From Aureimonas jatrophae (GTDB lineage Bacteria; Pseudomonadota; Alphaproteobacteria; Rhizobiales; Rhizobiaceae): 58,281 nt of DNA. The notes under the pieces were generated by a model. That model saw only the letters and a program-made list of their open reading frames with translations. It ran no database searches and was not told the origin of the DNA. Each line of letters opens with the position of its first letter. Position 1 is the first letter of the stretch. Below are positions 7,697 through 17,338 of this stretch, piece by piece. Position numbers and translations under genes: made by a program. Where the stretch lies: the NCBI RefSeq assembly GCF_900104035.1, contig NZ_FNIT01000016.1:1-58281 (forward strand), given 5' to 3'.

Positions 7697-8224
7697 ATGA
7701 TCTCAAAACGCGGGCTCTGTCTCATCGCCGCCATGCTGTGCCTTCTGTCAACGGAAGCGCATGGTGCTGACGCGACGGTACAGGACATGCAGATCGTCGG
7801 GAGGGCCCTTTCGTTCAAGGAGGGACACCGGCGCGGCACGATCGAGATCGCCATCGTCTACGACGGATCCGATGGACGATCCGTCTCGGAGATGCGGGCG
7901 GCCGTCGCGGCCCTCGGAGCCGGACTGCGGGTCGGCGACAGCGAGTTGAGACCTGTCGCGGTCGAGCAGTCCGCCTTCAAGTCGGCATCCGACTACGGCG
8001 GCGTTTTTGCGACGGGGAGCGTCAACCAGGGACTGCTGCGTAGCGCCTTGGGTAGCAGCGGCGTGCCCTGCTTCACACTCGACGTCGGTCAGGTCAGCAG
8101 TGGCGCGTGCACCGTCGCGATCCGTTCAAGACCTTCGGTCTCGATATCGATCAGTTCACGCAACGCGGCAGCGGCGGATGTCCGGTTCGCCACCGCCTTC
8201 ATCATGATGGTTCGCGAGATATGA
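7697..8224 (+). CDS. YfiR-like periplasmic protein (DUF4154)
   Basis: 175 residues with a Sec signal peptide (residues 1-23, ending AHGAD), so the protein is periplasmic. The rest fits the YfiR/DUF4154 pattern: an early FKEG...IEIAIVYD strand, a central variable region with a SVNQGLLRSALG segment, and a C-terminal ADVRFATAFIMM segment. In Pseudomonas, YfiR restrains a membrane diguanylate cyclase. Here the next two genes encode a TonB receptor and a membrane GGDEF-EAL protein, so a comparable role is plausible. The stop overlaps the next start as ATGA. The family call is from overall pattern and context, not from an exact signature. Confidence 0.6.
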   Translation: MISKRGLCLIAAMLCLLSTEAHGADATVQDMQIVGRALSFKEGHRRGTIEIAIVYDGSDGRSVSEMRAAVAALGAGLRVGDSELRPVAVEQSAFKSASDYGGVFATGSVNQGLLRSALGSSGVPCFTLDVGQVSSGACTVAIRSRPSVSISISSRNAAAADVRFATAFIMMVREI

Positions 8225-10209
8225 GTTCTGTCAGCTTCTGGGTGCTGACCCTGCCGATACTGGTGCTCGCAACGTCGGCGGAGGCGCAGACCGTCGACTA
8301 CACCGCAGCCGAGCAGATGTTCGGCGAGCCGGTGACGGTTTCCGCGACCGGGAAGCCGCAGAGGGCGAGCGAAGCGCCGGCGTCAATCGATATCGTAACC
8401 GCCGAGGACATCCGACGCTCGGGTGCGACCGACCTGCCGTCCGTTCTGCGCTTCGTGCCAGGCCTAGACGTCCGGCGCTATGGGCAGTTCGACGCCGCCG
8501 TCGGCATCCGCGGCTACAACACCGCGCTCAACCCGCGGGTGCTGGTCCTGCTCGACGGGCGGCAGGTTTATCAGGACGACTACGGTTACACGCTCTGGTC
8601 CCAGATCCCCGTGACCCTTGCCGAGATCCGGCAGATCGAGATCATCAGGGGACCGAACGCCGCGCTCTACGGCTTCAACGCCGTGTCCGGCGTCATCAAC
8701 ATCGTGACCTACGATCCCCTGCGGGATCGAAAGAACGTCGTCGACCTTCGTGGCGGCACCCAGGCACAGGTCTACGGCGAGGGTACTGCGACCGTGCAGG
8801 TACCCGACCGCCTCGGGGTGCGCGTCTCAGCCAAGGGAACGCGTGCCGACGAGTTCTCCGGCAACCGCACCGCGGACGCCATCGACGCTCCTCATGTCGG
8901 AACGGGCTCGGTCGATGCACGCTTCCGTGTTAACGAGAAGGCCCAGCTCGATATCGCGGCAACGGTCGGTACGATCGAGACCGACTACTACCAGGACCTC
9001 GGCTCGTACATTCCGCTCGAGAACACCTCGGACAGCCTACGCGGAGCGCTGAGCGTCGATACGGCCATCGGACTGATGCAGTTCGACGTCTACCGCAACG
9101 CGACGACCTTCGCGTCGGGCGGATCCCAGTTCGATCTCGCCTGGAAGCAGGACGTCACCGTGGCGAAGGTAAGTGATCTGGTGCGTTTGGGGAGCGACCA
9201 CACGATCCGCGTCGGCGCCGAGTATCGTCGAAACACGATCTCGTCCGACGCGTTCGGCGGCGAGATGGGCAGCGATCTGTTCGCAGGATCGGCGATGTGG
9301 AACTGGCAGATCGTGCCGAGCCTGTCGCTGACGAACGCCGTGCGCATGGATGTTATGCGGATCGAGCGTGGCGAGGCCGACATCCCCGTTCCAGGTGTCG
9401 GCTTGCCATTTGGGGAACGCCGCATAACGGAGCCAAGCTTCAACAGCGCGCTGCTCTGGTCGCCGACGGATGTCGACACCTTCCGTTTGAGCGCGGCTCG
9501 CGCCCTGCAGCTGCCCAGCCTCGTTTCCTACGGCCTGCTCTACTCGCAGGGACCGATCACCGTGGCGGGAACAACGGATCTCGATCCGAGCGCGGTCGTC
9601 AACTACGAAGCCGGCTACAGCCGGAAGCTTCCCGGACTCGGCGCGCAGATCAACGCTTCGGTCTTCGTTCAGGAGAGCGACAGGACCATCGGATCGCCGT
9701 TCGCGTCCGGCTTCAACTTCACCCCTCAAGGCCAAGTCCTGGCGCTCGCCCGCAACTTCGATGGGTCGAGTGCGGTCGGCGGGGAGATCGGCATCGAGGG
9801 AGCCAGCGAAGCCGGCTGGCGATGGAACCTTTCCTACGCGCTAGCTCATATTGATGACAGATCGCCTGCCGACCGCCTGGCCGAAGCCCCTTCGGTCAAC
9901 TACGCCGAGCAGAACCCCGCTCATTCGGTCGTCGCGGGCTTGGGGTACACCTGGCGCAAGCTTGAGATCGACGCGCGGGCCAAATGGCAGTCGGCGTTCG
10001 CGGACTTTCAGTTCGACGAGACGATGGCCCGGACGGTCGCCGTCGAAGTGCCGGACTACGTCACCTTCGACGCACGCATCGGCTACAGCATCGACGAGCA
10101 TGCGACGGTTTCCCTAACGGCCGAGCAGTTCAACTCCGCCGACATCAGAACATCCGCCGGCCGCCAGACCGAGCGTCGGGTCCTGGCGGGGCTCAAGCTC
10201 GAGTTCTGA
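8221..10209 (+). CDS. TonB-dependent outer-membrane receptor
   Basis: A 662-residue outer-membrane beta-barrel receptor. The signal peptide ends near ATSAEAQT (about residue 21). The plug domain runs from about 30 to 160 (APASIDIVTAEDIRRSGATD, VPGLDVRRYG, RGYNTALNPRVLVLLDGRQV, IEIIRGPNAALYGFNAVSGV, INIVT), all classic plug motifs. The remainder is barrel, ending in the expected Phe (LAGLKLEF). The start at 8221 overlaps the YfiR-like stop (ATGA), so the two are coupled; a frame opening further upstream is excluded because it lies inside that gene. The substrate cannot be read from the sequence. Context suggests that it senses or imports something coupled to c-di-GMP signalling. Confidence 0.93.
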   Translation: MSSVSFWVLTLPILVLATSAEAQTVDYTAAEQMFGEPVTVSATGKPQRASEAPASIDIVTAEDIRRSGATDLPSVLRFVPGLDVRRYGQFDAAVGIRGYNTALNPRVLVLLDGRQVYQDDYGYTLWSQIPVTLAEIRQIEIIRGPNAALYGFNAVSGVINIVTYDPLRDRKNVVDLRGGTQAQVYGEGTATVQVPDRLGVRVSAKGTRADEFSGNRTADAIDAPHVGTGSVDARFRVNEKAQLDIAATVGTIETDYYQDLGSYIPLENTSDSLRGALSVDTAIGLMQFDVYRNATTFASGGSQFDLAWKQDVTVAKVSDLVRLGSDHTIRVGAEYRRNTISSDAFGGEMGSDLFAGSAMWNWQIVPSLSLTNAVRMDVMRIERGEADIPVPGVGLPFGERRITEPSFNSALLWSPTDVDTFRLSAARALQLPSLVSYGLLYSQGPITVAGTTDLDPSAVVNYEAGYSRKLPGLGAQINASVFVQESDRTIGSPFASGFNFTPQGQVLALARNFDGSSAVGGEIGIEGASEAGWRWNLSYALAHIDDRSPADRLAEAPSVNYAEQNPAHSVVAGLGYTWRKLEIDARAKWQSAFADFQFDETMARTVAVEVPDYVTFDARIGYSIDEHATVSLTAEQFNSADIRTSAGRQTERRVLAGLKLEF

Positions 10210-10265
10210 TCCCGTATGGCACCTGTAGCGTACGCCGTCACTCACTCGAAGCGAAACGAAGCGCG

Positions 10266-12713
10266 ATGAGCCACCTCCTGGCCGATCTCATGGGATACCG
10301 GAATCCCTTCTGGGCTGCGCTCGTGCCCATGGTGTCCGTGCCAGGCGTCGCGCTGCTTCTGCTTCTGCTTCAGCGCGCTGCGCGAGGCGGCTGGCGGAAT
10401 GGCGCGGTCCTCGTGTCGGTGGCATGCGTCCTGTCCGTCGGCATCAACTGGGCGACCTTCCTCGCGGCTCTCAAGAGTTCATTTCCCCACGTCGGCATCT
10501 CGATACCGACGGGCCACGCGATCGCCGCCACCGCCGCCGGTGGAACCTGCAGCTTCCTTGCGATCCGCATCGCGGTGGCCGCACGGCGATCGAGCCGGAA
10601 CGTGCTTCTGTCGGGCTCGCTGCTGTCGTTCGGCTTCTCCTGCATGATCTTCATCAGCATGGCGGGAATGGTCAGCCCGTTCTCGCTTTCCTACGACTTG
10701 TCCGCCGTGCTGGCCGTGATGGTTCTGGGAGCTGCGCTGTCCAGCTTCGCGATCTGGGAGGGGGGCGGCAGGAAGGGACGCCATACCGACGGCATCGCCG
10801 TTCTTCTCGGCGCCGGCGCGTTCACGACCGTGGCGTTCGGATCGCCGGCCGCCGTTCTCTCGTTCGGCGACTGGATGACGGCGGTCGCCCAACCCGACGA
10901 TCTGACCTCGTCGCCGATCGTCGTGATCGGCGCCGCCGAGGGCGTGGTCGTACTCTTTCTCTGCTTAGTCGGATCGCTGATCGACAACCGCGTCGCAGCG
11001 AGAGACGAGCTCGAGGCCGATAGACTGCGTCAGCTGGCCGACAGCACCTTCGAGGCGATTCTGATCCATCGCGGTGGCGTCGTGCTCGACGGCAACGTGG
11101 CGTCGACGACGCTGCTCGGCGTTCAGGCAACCGAACTGCCGGGGCGAGAGCTGCGGTCGATCTTGGCGGGAACAGGTCAGATCGTCGAGGCGGCGACCTC
11201 TTCCGAAACGGTCGAGAGCGAGATCACCGCCCGTGGCGGTAGGCGCGTGCCGGTCGAGATGCTGTCGCGACCGATCCGGTATCGTGGGGATGCGGCAATC
11301 GTCACTGCCCTGCGGGACATCAGCGAGCGGAGAGCGTCCGAGGCCCGGATCCGCTTCATGGCATTGCACGACATGCTGACGGAGCTGCCGAACCGCGTCC
11401 TGTTAAAGGAACGCCTAGACGCAGGCATCGCGCAAGCGACTTCGACGAGCGGCATGCTTGCGGTTCTGGCTCTCGACCTCGACGGCTTCAAGCTGGTGAA
11501 CGATACCTATGGGCATGCCGTCGGCGACGACCTGCTGAAACAGGTCGGACGACGCATACGCAACTGTCTTCGCACGGACGAGTTCGTCGCGCGGATCGGT
11601 GGCGACGAGTTCGTCGTCATCCAGCCGGGCGGCAACCAGCCTTCCGGCGGAAGCGATCTCGCGCAGCGGATCATCGCCAGCCTGTCGGAGCCCTTCGATC
11701 TGGATGGGCGGCGCGCCACGATCGGCACGAGTATCGGCGTCGCCATCTATCCTGCGAACGCCGACGCACCGGACCTCCTTTTGAAGCGAGCCGATATCGC
11801 CCTGTACCGGGCAAAGCACGCGGGTCGCGGATGCTTCCGCTTCTTCGATGCTGAGATCGACCATGAAGTCGATGATCGGCCTCAATTGGAGCAGGAGCTT
11901 CGGAAGGCGTTGGCGAACGGCGAGCTGAGCCTTGCCTACCAGCCCATCTCCGATGCCACTGGGCACCCGATCTCCTTCGAGGCATTGATGCGCTGGACGC
12001 ATCCGGTTCTGGGACCGATCTCGCCGGCCCGATTCATTCCAATCGCTGAGGAACGCAAGCTGATCGTCCACATGGGGGAGTGGGCGTTGCGGGAAGCGTG
12101 CCGCAACGCTGCGGCCTGGGCCATTCCATGCCGTGTGGCGGTCAACCTGTCGCCGGTCCAGGTTCTCGAGAAGGGTCTCGTCGCCTTGGTAGGGGCTATC
12201 TTGTCTGAAACGGGCCTTGAGGCTGACCGACTGGAGCTCGAGATTACCGAGGGCGTCCTGCTTCAGGACGAGGACGCAGCCTGCGCCGTTATTCAGGATC
12301 TCGGTGCGCTTGGCGTGAGAGTCGTTCTCGACGACTTCGGGACCGGCTACTCGAGCCTTTCCTATCTGCACCGCTTCCCGTTCCGAAAGCTGAAGATCGA
12401 CCGATCCTTCGTGCAGCGCCTGAGCGACGACCAGAGCGCGCGAGCGATCGTGAAGGCGATCATCTCGATGAGCCGCGACCTCGGGATCGCCGTCACGGCC
12501 GAGGGCGTGGAGACGCAGGATCATCTTGAGCGTCTGCGCCTGTTGCAGTGCCACGAGTTCCAAGGGTTTCTTTTCAACAAGCCAATGTCCGCCGAGGAGG
12601 CGAACGATACCCTGTTGCGCAGAGCAGCCGATGAAGGGCTGCTGAATCTCCAAGCACTTCGCGACGATTTGCGCGGTGCGCATAACGAGCCGAAGATTCG
12701 GTTTGCCGTGTAG
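10266..12713 (+). CDS. Membrane GGDEF-EAL protein with degenerate MHYT-like sensor and PAS domain
   Basis: 815 residues from ATG 10266. Seven hydrophobic segments span about residues 15-245. Their arrangement resembles an MHYT sensor, but the diagnostic Met-His pair is missing: the motif reads MIFISMAGM. A PAS-like domain follows (about 260-360), then GGDEF with an intact RIGGDEFVVI and DLDGFKLVND, then EAL with FEALMRW, AVNLSPVQ, ELEITEG, DDFGTGYSSLSYL, KIDRSFV and AEGVET, all intact. The residues upstream of GGDEF read RTDE rather than RxxD, so the inhibitory site is altered. It can in principle both make and degrade c-di-GMP. It is the third gene of the YfiR-TonB operon, 56 bases after the receptor. 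Confidence 0.92.
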   Translation: MSHLLADLMGYRNPFWAALVPMVSVPGVALLLLLLQRAARGGWRNGAVLVSVACVLSVGINWATFLAALKSSFPHVGISIPTGHAIAATAAGGTCSFLAIRIAVAARRSSRNVLLSGSLLSFGFSCMIFISMAGMVSPFSLSYDLSAVLAVMVLGAALSSFAIWEGGGRKGRHTDGIAVLLGAGAFTTVAFGSPAAVLSFGDWMTAVAQPDDLTSSPIVVIGAAEGVVVLFLCLVGSLIDNRVAARDELEADRLRQLADSTFEAILIHRGGVVLDGNVASTTLLGVQATELPGRELRSILAGTGQIVEAATSSETVESEITARGGRRVPVEMLSRPIRYRGDAAIVTALRDISERRASEARIRFMALHDMLTELPNRVLLKERLDAGIAQATSTSGMLAVLALDLDGFKLVNDTYGHAVGDDLLKQVGRRIRNCLRTDEFVARIGGDEFVVIQPGGNQPSGGSDLAQRIIASLSEPFDLDGRRATIGTSIGVAIYPANADAPDLLLKRADIALYRAKHAGRGCFRFFDAEIDHEVDDRPQLEQELRKALANGELSLAYQPISDATGHPISFEALMRWTHPVLGPISPARFIPIAEERKLIVHMGEWALREACRNAAAWAIPCRVAVNLSPVQVLEKGLVALVGAILSETGLEADRLELEITEGVLLQDEDAACAVIQDLGALGVRVVLDDFGTGYSSLSYLHRFPFRKLKIDRSFVQRLSDDQSARAIVKAIISMSRDLGIAVTAEGVETQDHLERLRLLQCHEFQGFLFNKPMSAEEANDTLLRRAADEGLLNLQALRDDLRGAHNEPKIRFAV

Positions 12714-12922
12714 TTCGGGTTTGGAATTGATCTCGGCGCGTTGACCTGACCTATCGTAAGAGCAGCCTGCCGGTTCGGTCGTGCCCGCTCCTTACGAAAT
12801 CCTAATCCTTAATCCACCAATGCATGCGCACGCTATCGACCCGTGCAGGGCAGCGTCACATACATCGCTACCCGTCCGAGGCACGCTTCCCCAGTCTGCA
12901 GCTCCCTTGAAAGGTTAGTGTC

Positions 12923-15900
12923 GTGCTCCAGCAGATCACCGACAACAACGGGACGCCGACGGACGTCGAGGCGCTGGACCAGGTGGTCGCGCGCGTCGCG
13001 CTCTCGCCCGACGGCGTGATCCTGCGCACCAACGCCCTGTTCCTGGAGATGTTCGACTACCGGGCCTGGGACCTGGCGGGGCGCAGCCGCTCGATCCTTC
13101 TGCCGCACGACGACGACGGAAGCGGCGAGGAGGGCGTGCGAGCGGCCTTCCAGGACGGCTTGCCCTATGCCGGCGAGGTTCGGCGCGCCAAGCGCGACGG
13201 CACGCCCTTCTGGGCCGAGGCGAGCTACGTGCCGATGCGCGACGGCGAAGGATCGTTGCGAGAGATCGTCGTGTTCCTGCGCGACATCACGGCGGCCAAG
13301 ACGCGGGCGGCCGACGAGGGCGGGCAGATCGCGGCCATCAACACCTCGCAGGCCGTCATCCACTTCTCGCTCGACGGCACGATCCTGGATGCCAATGCGC
13401 TGTTCCTCCGGGCGACGGGCTACGCCCTGAACGAGATCGTCGGGCGCCACCACCGCATGTTCGTCGATCCCCTCGAGGCGGCAGCTAAGGACTACGAGAC
13501 GTTCTGGACGCGCCTTGGCGCCGGGCAGCACGGATCGGGCGAGTACCGGCGCCTGGGGCGCGACGGGCGCCCCGTCTGGCTGCGCGCCACCTACAACCCG
13601 ATCCTCGACGCCGCCGGCAAGCCCTTCAAGGTCGTGAAGTACGCGACCGACGTGACCGCCGAGAAGCTGCGCCAAGCCGACCACGAGGGGCAGATCGCCG
13701 CGATCCACAAGTCGCAATGCGTGGCGGCCTTCAACCTGGACGGCACGATCAACTACGCCAACCAGAACTTTCTCGAAGCCGTCGGGTACCGCTTCGACGA
13801 GATCGAGGGGCGGCACCATCGCATGTTCGTGGACCCGTCCCATGCTCATTCGCTCGAGTACGAGGTGTTCTGGAGCGATCTGGCGGACGGGCGGCATCGG
13901 AACGGCGAGTTCCGGCGCATCGGCCGGGACGGTCGCGAGATCTGGCTTCAGGCCATCTACAGCCCCGTGCTCGACCAGGACGGCAAGCCGTTCAAGGTCG
14001 TGAAGTACGCGACCGTCATCACGCGCGAGAAGCTGCGCCAGGCCGACCACCAGGGCCAGATCGCGGCCATGCACAAGTCGCAGGCCGTGGTCGCCTTCGC
14101 CCTCGACGGCACGATCCAAGACGCTAACGACAACTTCCTTGCGCTTACCGGCTATCGCTTGTCGCAGGTGCGCGGCCAGCACCACGGCATGTTCGTGCCG
14201 GAGGCCGAGCGGGACGGCGAGGCGTATACCGCCTTCTGGCGCGATCTCGCCGCCGGCATCCACAAAAGCGGCGAGTTCAAGCGCGTCTGCCGTGATGGGC
14301 GCGAGGTGTGGATCCAGGCGAGCTACAACCCGATCTTCGACATGAACGGGCGGCCCTTCAAGGTCGTGAAGAACGCCACCGACATCACCGCCGAGAAGCT
14401 GCGCCAGTCGGACTACGAAGGGCAGATCGCGGCGATCGACAAGTCGCAGTGCGTCGTCACCTTCGCGATGGACGGCACGATCCTGGACGCCAACGACAAC
14501 TTCCTTGCCACCATGGGCTACACCCACGGCGAGGTCGTCGGCCGCCATCATCGCATGTTCGTCGAGCCGACATTCGCGGAGAGCGACCAGTACCGCCAGT
14601 TCTGGGACAGTCTGCGCGGTGGCGTGTTCCTGTCCTCGAAGTTCCGGCGTACCGCCAAGGACGGGCAGGAGGTCTGGATCCAGGCCTCCTACAACCCGAT
14701 CCTCGACCTGAACGGGCAGGCCTTCAAGGTCGTCAAGATCGCGACCGACATCACCGCCGACGTCATGCTCGCTGAGAACCTCACCAAGGCGCAGCGCGAG
14801 GTGCTCCAGGACCGTCTCACGGGTCTGCCGAACCGGCTGGGTCTGTCGCGCTTCATGCAGGAGGCTCTGGGCGACCCCGACGGGACGCTGTCGGTCCTCT
14901 ACCTCGACCTCGACCACTTCAAGCCGATCAACGACACATTCGGCCACCATGTCGGCGACCATGTCCTGCGCGAGATCGCGGCGCGCCTGCGACTGGCGCT
15001 GGCGAGCGACCAGCTGGCGGCACGCGTCGGGGGCGACGAGTTCGTGGTGGTGGCGCCGGGCCTCACGCGCGAGGCGGCGGCCGAGCTCGCCGAGCGGCTG
15101 ATCGCGGTGGTGAGCGACCCGATCCGCCACGAGAAGACGAGCCTGACGGTCGGGCTGTCGATCGGCATCGCGCAGGCACCTAGCGACTCGCTGGATGCCG
15201 ACGAGCTCCTGCGCCATGCCGACGTCGCGCTCTACCGCTCCAAGGGGGGTCATCGCGGCACGCACTCGTTCTTCTCGGACGCGGCTCCCGGCGAGGAGGC
15301 CGAGGCCAATCGCCACCTCGCCCACGAGATGCAGTTCGGCATCAAGGCCGAGCAGTTCGAACTCTTCTTCCGCCCCCGCTTCACGGCCGAGGAGCGCGTC
15401 CTCGACGCGGTGGAGGCGCAGATCGAGTGGAGCCATCCCGAGCGCGGTCGCCTGACCGCGCCCGCCTTCATGCTCTTGGCCGAGACGAGCGGTCTCGTCG
15501 TGCCTCTCGGCGACTGGGCACTGCGCGCCGCGGCCAAGGCGGCCGTGCAGTGGCCGCTGATCACCGTCAGCGTGCCGGTCTCCTCGGTCCAGCTCGTCAG
15601 CGGCGATCTGCCGAGCGCGGTGGCGCTGGCGCTGCGCGAGGCGGGGCTTGCCGCCTCGCGGCTCGAGCTGCGCGTCGCCAAGGGCTTCGGTCGCCTCGAC
15701 CTGGAGCGCATCCGCGCCGATCTCGGCACGCTTCGCCAGATGGGCGTGCGGGTCGTCGTGGAGGGGCAGGTCGTCGGCGAGGAGCTGACCGGAGGGCGTG
15801 AGGGGTGGCCGGTGGACCATGTCGCGATCGACCCGAGGACGCGCAGCGATCTGGAGCGGATCGGTCATGCCAGCGTCGCCGAGATCGCTCGCCTCGAAGC

Positions 15901-16057
15901 CCTGATCGGTCTGGACCACGATGTGGCCGAAGGGGAGGCGTCGGTCCGCGACATTCTCACCCTGCGGTTGGACCGGAACGCTAAGGTGGTAGCGTTCCTG
16001 AACGCCGAGCCTCGATCGGCCGACGCGGTGCGGTCGCTTCTCTCGAAGGCGGCATAA
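12923..16057 (+). CDS. Five-PAS GGDEF protein with catalytically degenerate EAL domain
   Basis: 1044 residues, no membrane segments, GTG start at 12923 with GAAAGG upstream. Five PAS domains occupy about residues 15-615: the first is divergent, the other four are close copies of a 122-residue unit (FSLDGTILDAN...GRHHRMFV...FKVVKYATD) of the kind that can bind heme or flavin. The GGDEF domain (about 630-790) is intact (VGGDEFVVV, DLDHFKPIND) but lacks the RxxD inhibitory site. The EAL-like region (about 800-1040) has lost its catalytic residues: EAQIEW for EALxRW, ELRVAKG for ExExTE, VEGQVVG for DDFGTG. It should be a diguanylate cyclase, possibly with a c-di-GMP-binding tail. The HD-GYP gene starts 5 bases later. 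Confidence 0.9.
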   Translation: MLQQITDNNGTPTDVEALDQVVARVALSPDGVILRTNALFLEMFDYRAWDLAGRSRSILLPHDDDGSGEEGVRAAFQDGLPYAGEVRRAKRDGTPFWAEASYVPMRDGEGSLREIVVFLRDITAAKTRAADEGGQIAAINTSQAVIHFSLDGTILDANALFLRATGYALNEIVGRHHRMFVDPLEAAAKDYETFWTRLGAGQHGSGEYRRLGRDGRPVWLRATYNPILDAAGKPFKVVKYATDVTAEKLRQADHEGQIAAIHKSQCVAAFNLDGTINYANQNFLEAVGYRFDEIEGRHHRMFVDPSHAHSLEYEVFWSDLADGRHRNGEFRRIGRDGREIWLQAIYSPVLDQDGKPFKVVKYATVITREKLRQADHQGQIAAMHKSQAVVAFALDGTIQDANDNFLALTGYRLSQVRGQHHGMFVPEAERDGEAYTAFWRDLAAGIHKSGEFKRVCRDGREVWIQASYNPIFDMNGRPFKVVKNATDITAEKLRQSDYEGQIAAIDKSQCVVTFAMDGTILDANDNFLATMGYTHGEVVGRHHRMFVEPTFAESDQYRQFWDSLRGGVFLSSKFRRTAKDGQEVWIQASYNPILDLNGQAFKVVKIATDITADVMLAENLTKAQREVLQDRLTGLPNRLGLSRFMQEALGDPDGTLSVLYLDLDHFKPINDTFGHHVGDHVLREIAARLRLALASDQLAARVGGDEFVVVAPGLTREAAAELAERLIAVVSDPIRHEKTSLTVGLSIGIAQAPSDSLDADELLRHADVALYRSKGGHRGTHSFFSDAAPGEEAEANRHLAHEMQFGIKAEQFELFFRPRFTAEERVLDAVEAQIEWSHPERGRLTAPAFMLLAETSGLVVPLGDWALRAAAKAAVQWPLITVSVPVSSVQLVSGDLPSAVALALREAGLAASRLELRVAKGFGRLDLERIRADLGTLRQMGVRVVVEGQVVGEELTGGREGWPVDHVAIDPRTRSDLERIGHASVAEIARLEALIGLDHDVAEGEASVRDILTLRLDRNAKVVAFLNAEPRSADAVRSLLSKAA
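13322..14785 (+). repeat. Four tandem 366-bp direct repeats encoding PAS domains
   Basis: Unit starts, marked by GGGCAGATCGC or GGCCAGATCGC, lie at 13322, 13688, 14054 and 14420, exactly 366 bp (122 codons) apart. Nucleotide identity between units is visibly high, indicating recent internal duplication or gene conversion. Such repeats are prone to copy-number change by recombination. Confidence 0.85.
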
Positions 16058-16062
16058 GAGGC

Positions 16063-17118
16063 ATGGAACCCTCGACGCTTCTGCGCATCGCCATCGGTGA
16101 GGCCCGGGTCGGCATGTTCGTCCATGCGCTCGACGGCAGCTGGCTGGACAACCCGTTCTGGACGCGCAGCTTCACGCTGGCCAGCAAGGGCGACGTCGCA
16201 CGCCTGCAACGGAGCCCCGTGCGCAGCCTGTTGATCGATCTGGCGAAGGGGCTCGGTCCCTCGGGCGCCGTTGCGGTGACCGACGAGGGCGGCAGCCGAC
16301 GCGTTGCCGTCCCGACGCCGATCGCCCGGCCGCGGCTGGCGTCCGCCGAGACGCGCGAGCTGCGCCGAGCGGCCGCCATCCTGCACGAGACGACCCGCGA
16401 GTTGCGAAGCCTGTTCGAGGGCGTGAGCTCCGGACGGGGGCTGGATCTGGCGGTCACCCGGGACGTGGTGTCGGACCTGGAGGCGGCGGTGCGTGAGCGC
16501 CCGCGGGCGCTTCTGACGGTGACGCGGCTCAAAACCAAGGACGAGTACAGCTACCGGCATTCGGTGGCCGTGTGCGCGCTGGTCACGCACTTTGGGCGCC
16601 ACCTCGGTCTTGATGCGAGCCTGGTCCGCAACCTCGGACTGGCCGGGCTTCTGCACGACATCGGCAAGGTCGCGATCCCGAGCGCGCTTTTGGGCAAGCC
16701 GGGCAAGCTGTCCGACGACGAGATGGCCCTGATGCAAACCCATCCCCAGGCGGGCTACGATCTCCTGCGCGACGAGGCCGACCTGCCGGAGGTCGTGCGC
16801 GAGATGTGCCTGCACCACCACGAGCGGATCGATGGCCGGGGCTATCCGGCAGGGTTGTCGGGAGAGGCCATCTCAATGCCCGTGCGCATCCTGTCGATCT
16901 GTGACGTCTTCGACGCGGTGACCTCGATCCGGCCCTACAAGGATGCCTGGTCGAGCGAGACGGCGCTGGCCCGCATGTCGCAATGGCACGGCCAGTTCGA
17001 TCCCGTGCTGCTGCTGCGCTTCTTCCAAGGCATCGGCGTGGGATCGACCGGCATGGGCGTCGGCGCCCGGATCGACCATACCGCTCAAGCCCAGCTAGTC
17101 GGAATTTCGCATGTTTGA
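16063..17118 (+). CDS. HD-GYP c-di-GMP phosphodiesterase
   Basis: 351 residues. The N-terminal 100 residues fit the DUF3391-type domain often fused to HD-GYP (IGEARVGMFVHALDGSWLDN..., near the start). The HD-GYP domain covers about 150-320: RHSVAVCALV, LLHDIGKV (His198/Asp199), THPQAGYDLL, HHHERIDGRGYP (GYP at 260-262) and SICDVFDAVTS. All metal-binding motifs are present, so it should hydrolyse c-di-GMP. It starts 5 bases after the PAS-GGDEF stop and is certainly co-transcribed, giving a synthase and a phosphodiesterase in one operon. Confidence 0.93.
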   Translation: MEPSTLLRIAIGEARVGMFVHALDGSWLDNPFWTRSFTLASKGDVARLQRSPVRSLLIDLAKGLGPSGAVAVTDEGGSRRVAVPTPIARPRLASAETRELRRAAAILHETTRELRSLFEGVSSGRGLDLAVTRDVVSDLEAAVRERPRALLTVTRLKTKDEYSYRHSVAVCALVTHFGRHLGLDASLVRNLGLAGLLHDIGKVAIPSALLGKPGKLSDDEMALMQTHPQAGYDLLRDEADLPEVVREMCLHHHERIDGRGYPAGLSGEAISMPVRILSICDVFDAVTSIRPYKDAWSSETALARMSQWHGQFDPVLLLRFFQGIGVGSTGMGVGARIDHTAQAQLVGISHV

Positions 17119-17338
17119 AACTCGCGATAGATATTTGTGATCTGACCATCATACGTCGAACAGACGCCATAGTGGCGCCCGGCGACGCTAGCGCGCCGAC
17201 TGGCGGATGACCAATCTTGTTGCGACGCTTCGGTATGGCGCGGCCGCGTTGCGATCCTCGCGTCTCCGGTACATGGGCTGCAGGACACGTTGGGTGGCCC
17301 CAGCGCGGTCATGATCATCAGCGTAGGAAGCTGTGATA
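17119..17338. other. Gap upstream of the BLUF remnant
   Basis: No gene seen. It holds the presumed promoter of the BLUF remnant and the 3' end of the HD-GYP transcript; no clear terminator hairpin with a T-tract was found. Confidence 0.4.

Noticed and set aside
13322-14785. Regular repeats considered as a CRISPR or satellite array
   Set aside because: The unit is 366 bp, in frame, and encodes PAS domains; there are no short repeats with unique spacers.
12833-15919. A 1028-residue open frame antisense to the five-PAS gene
   Set aside because: It is a shadow of the high-GC PAS repeats and has no recognisable domain; the plus-strand frame has clear PAS and GGDEF motifs.
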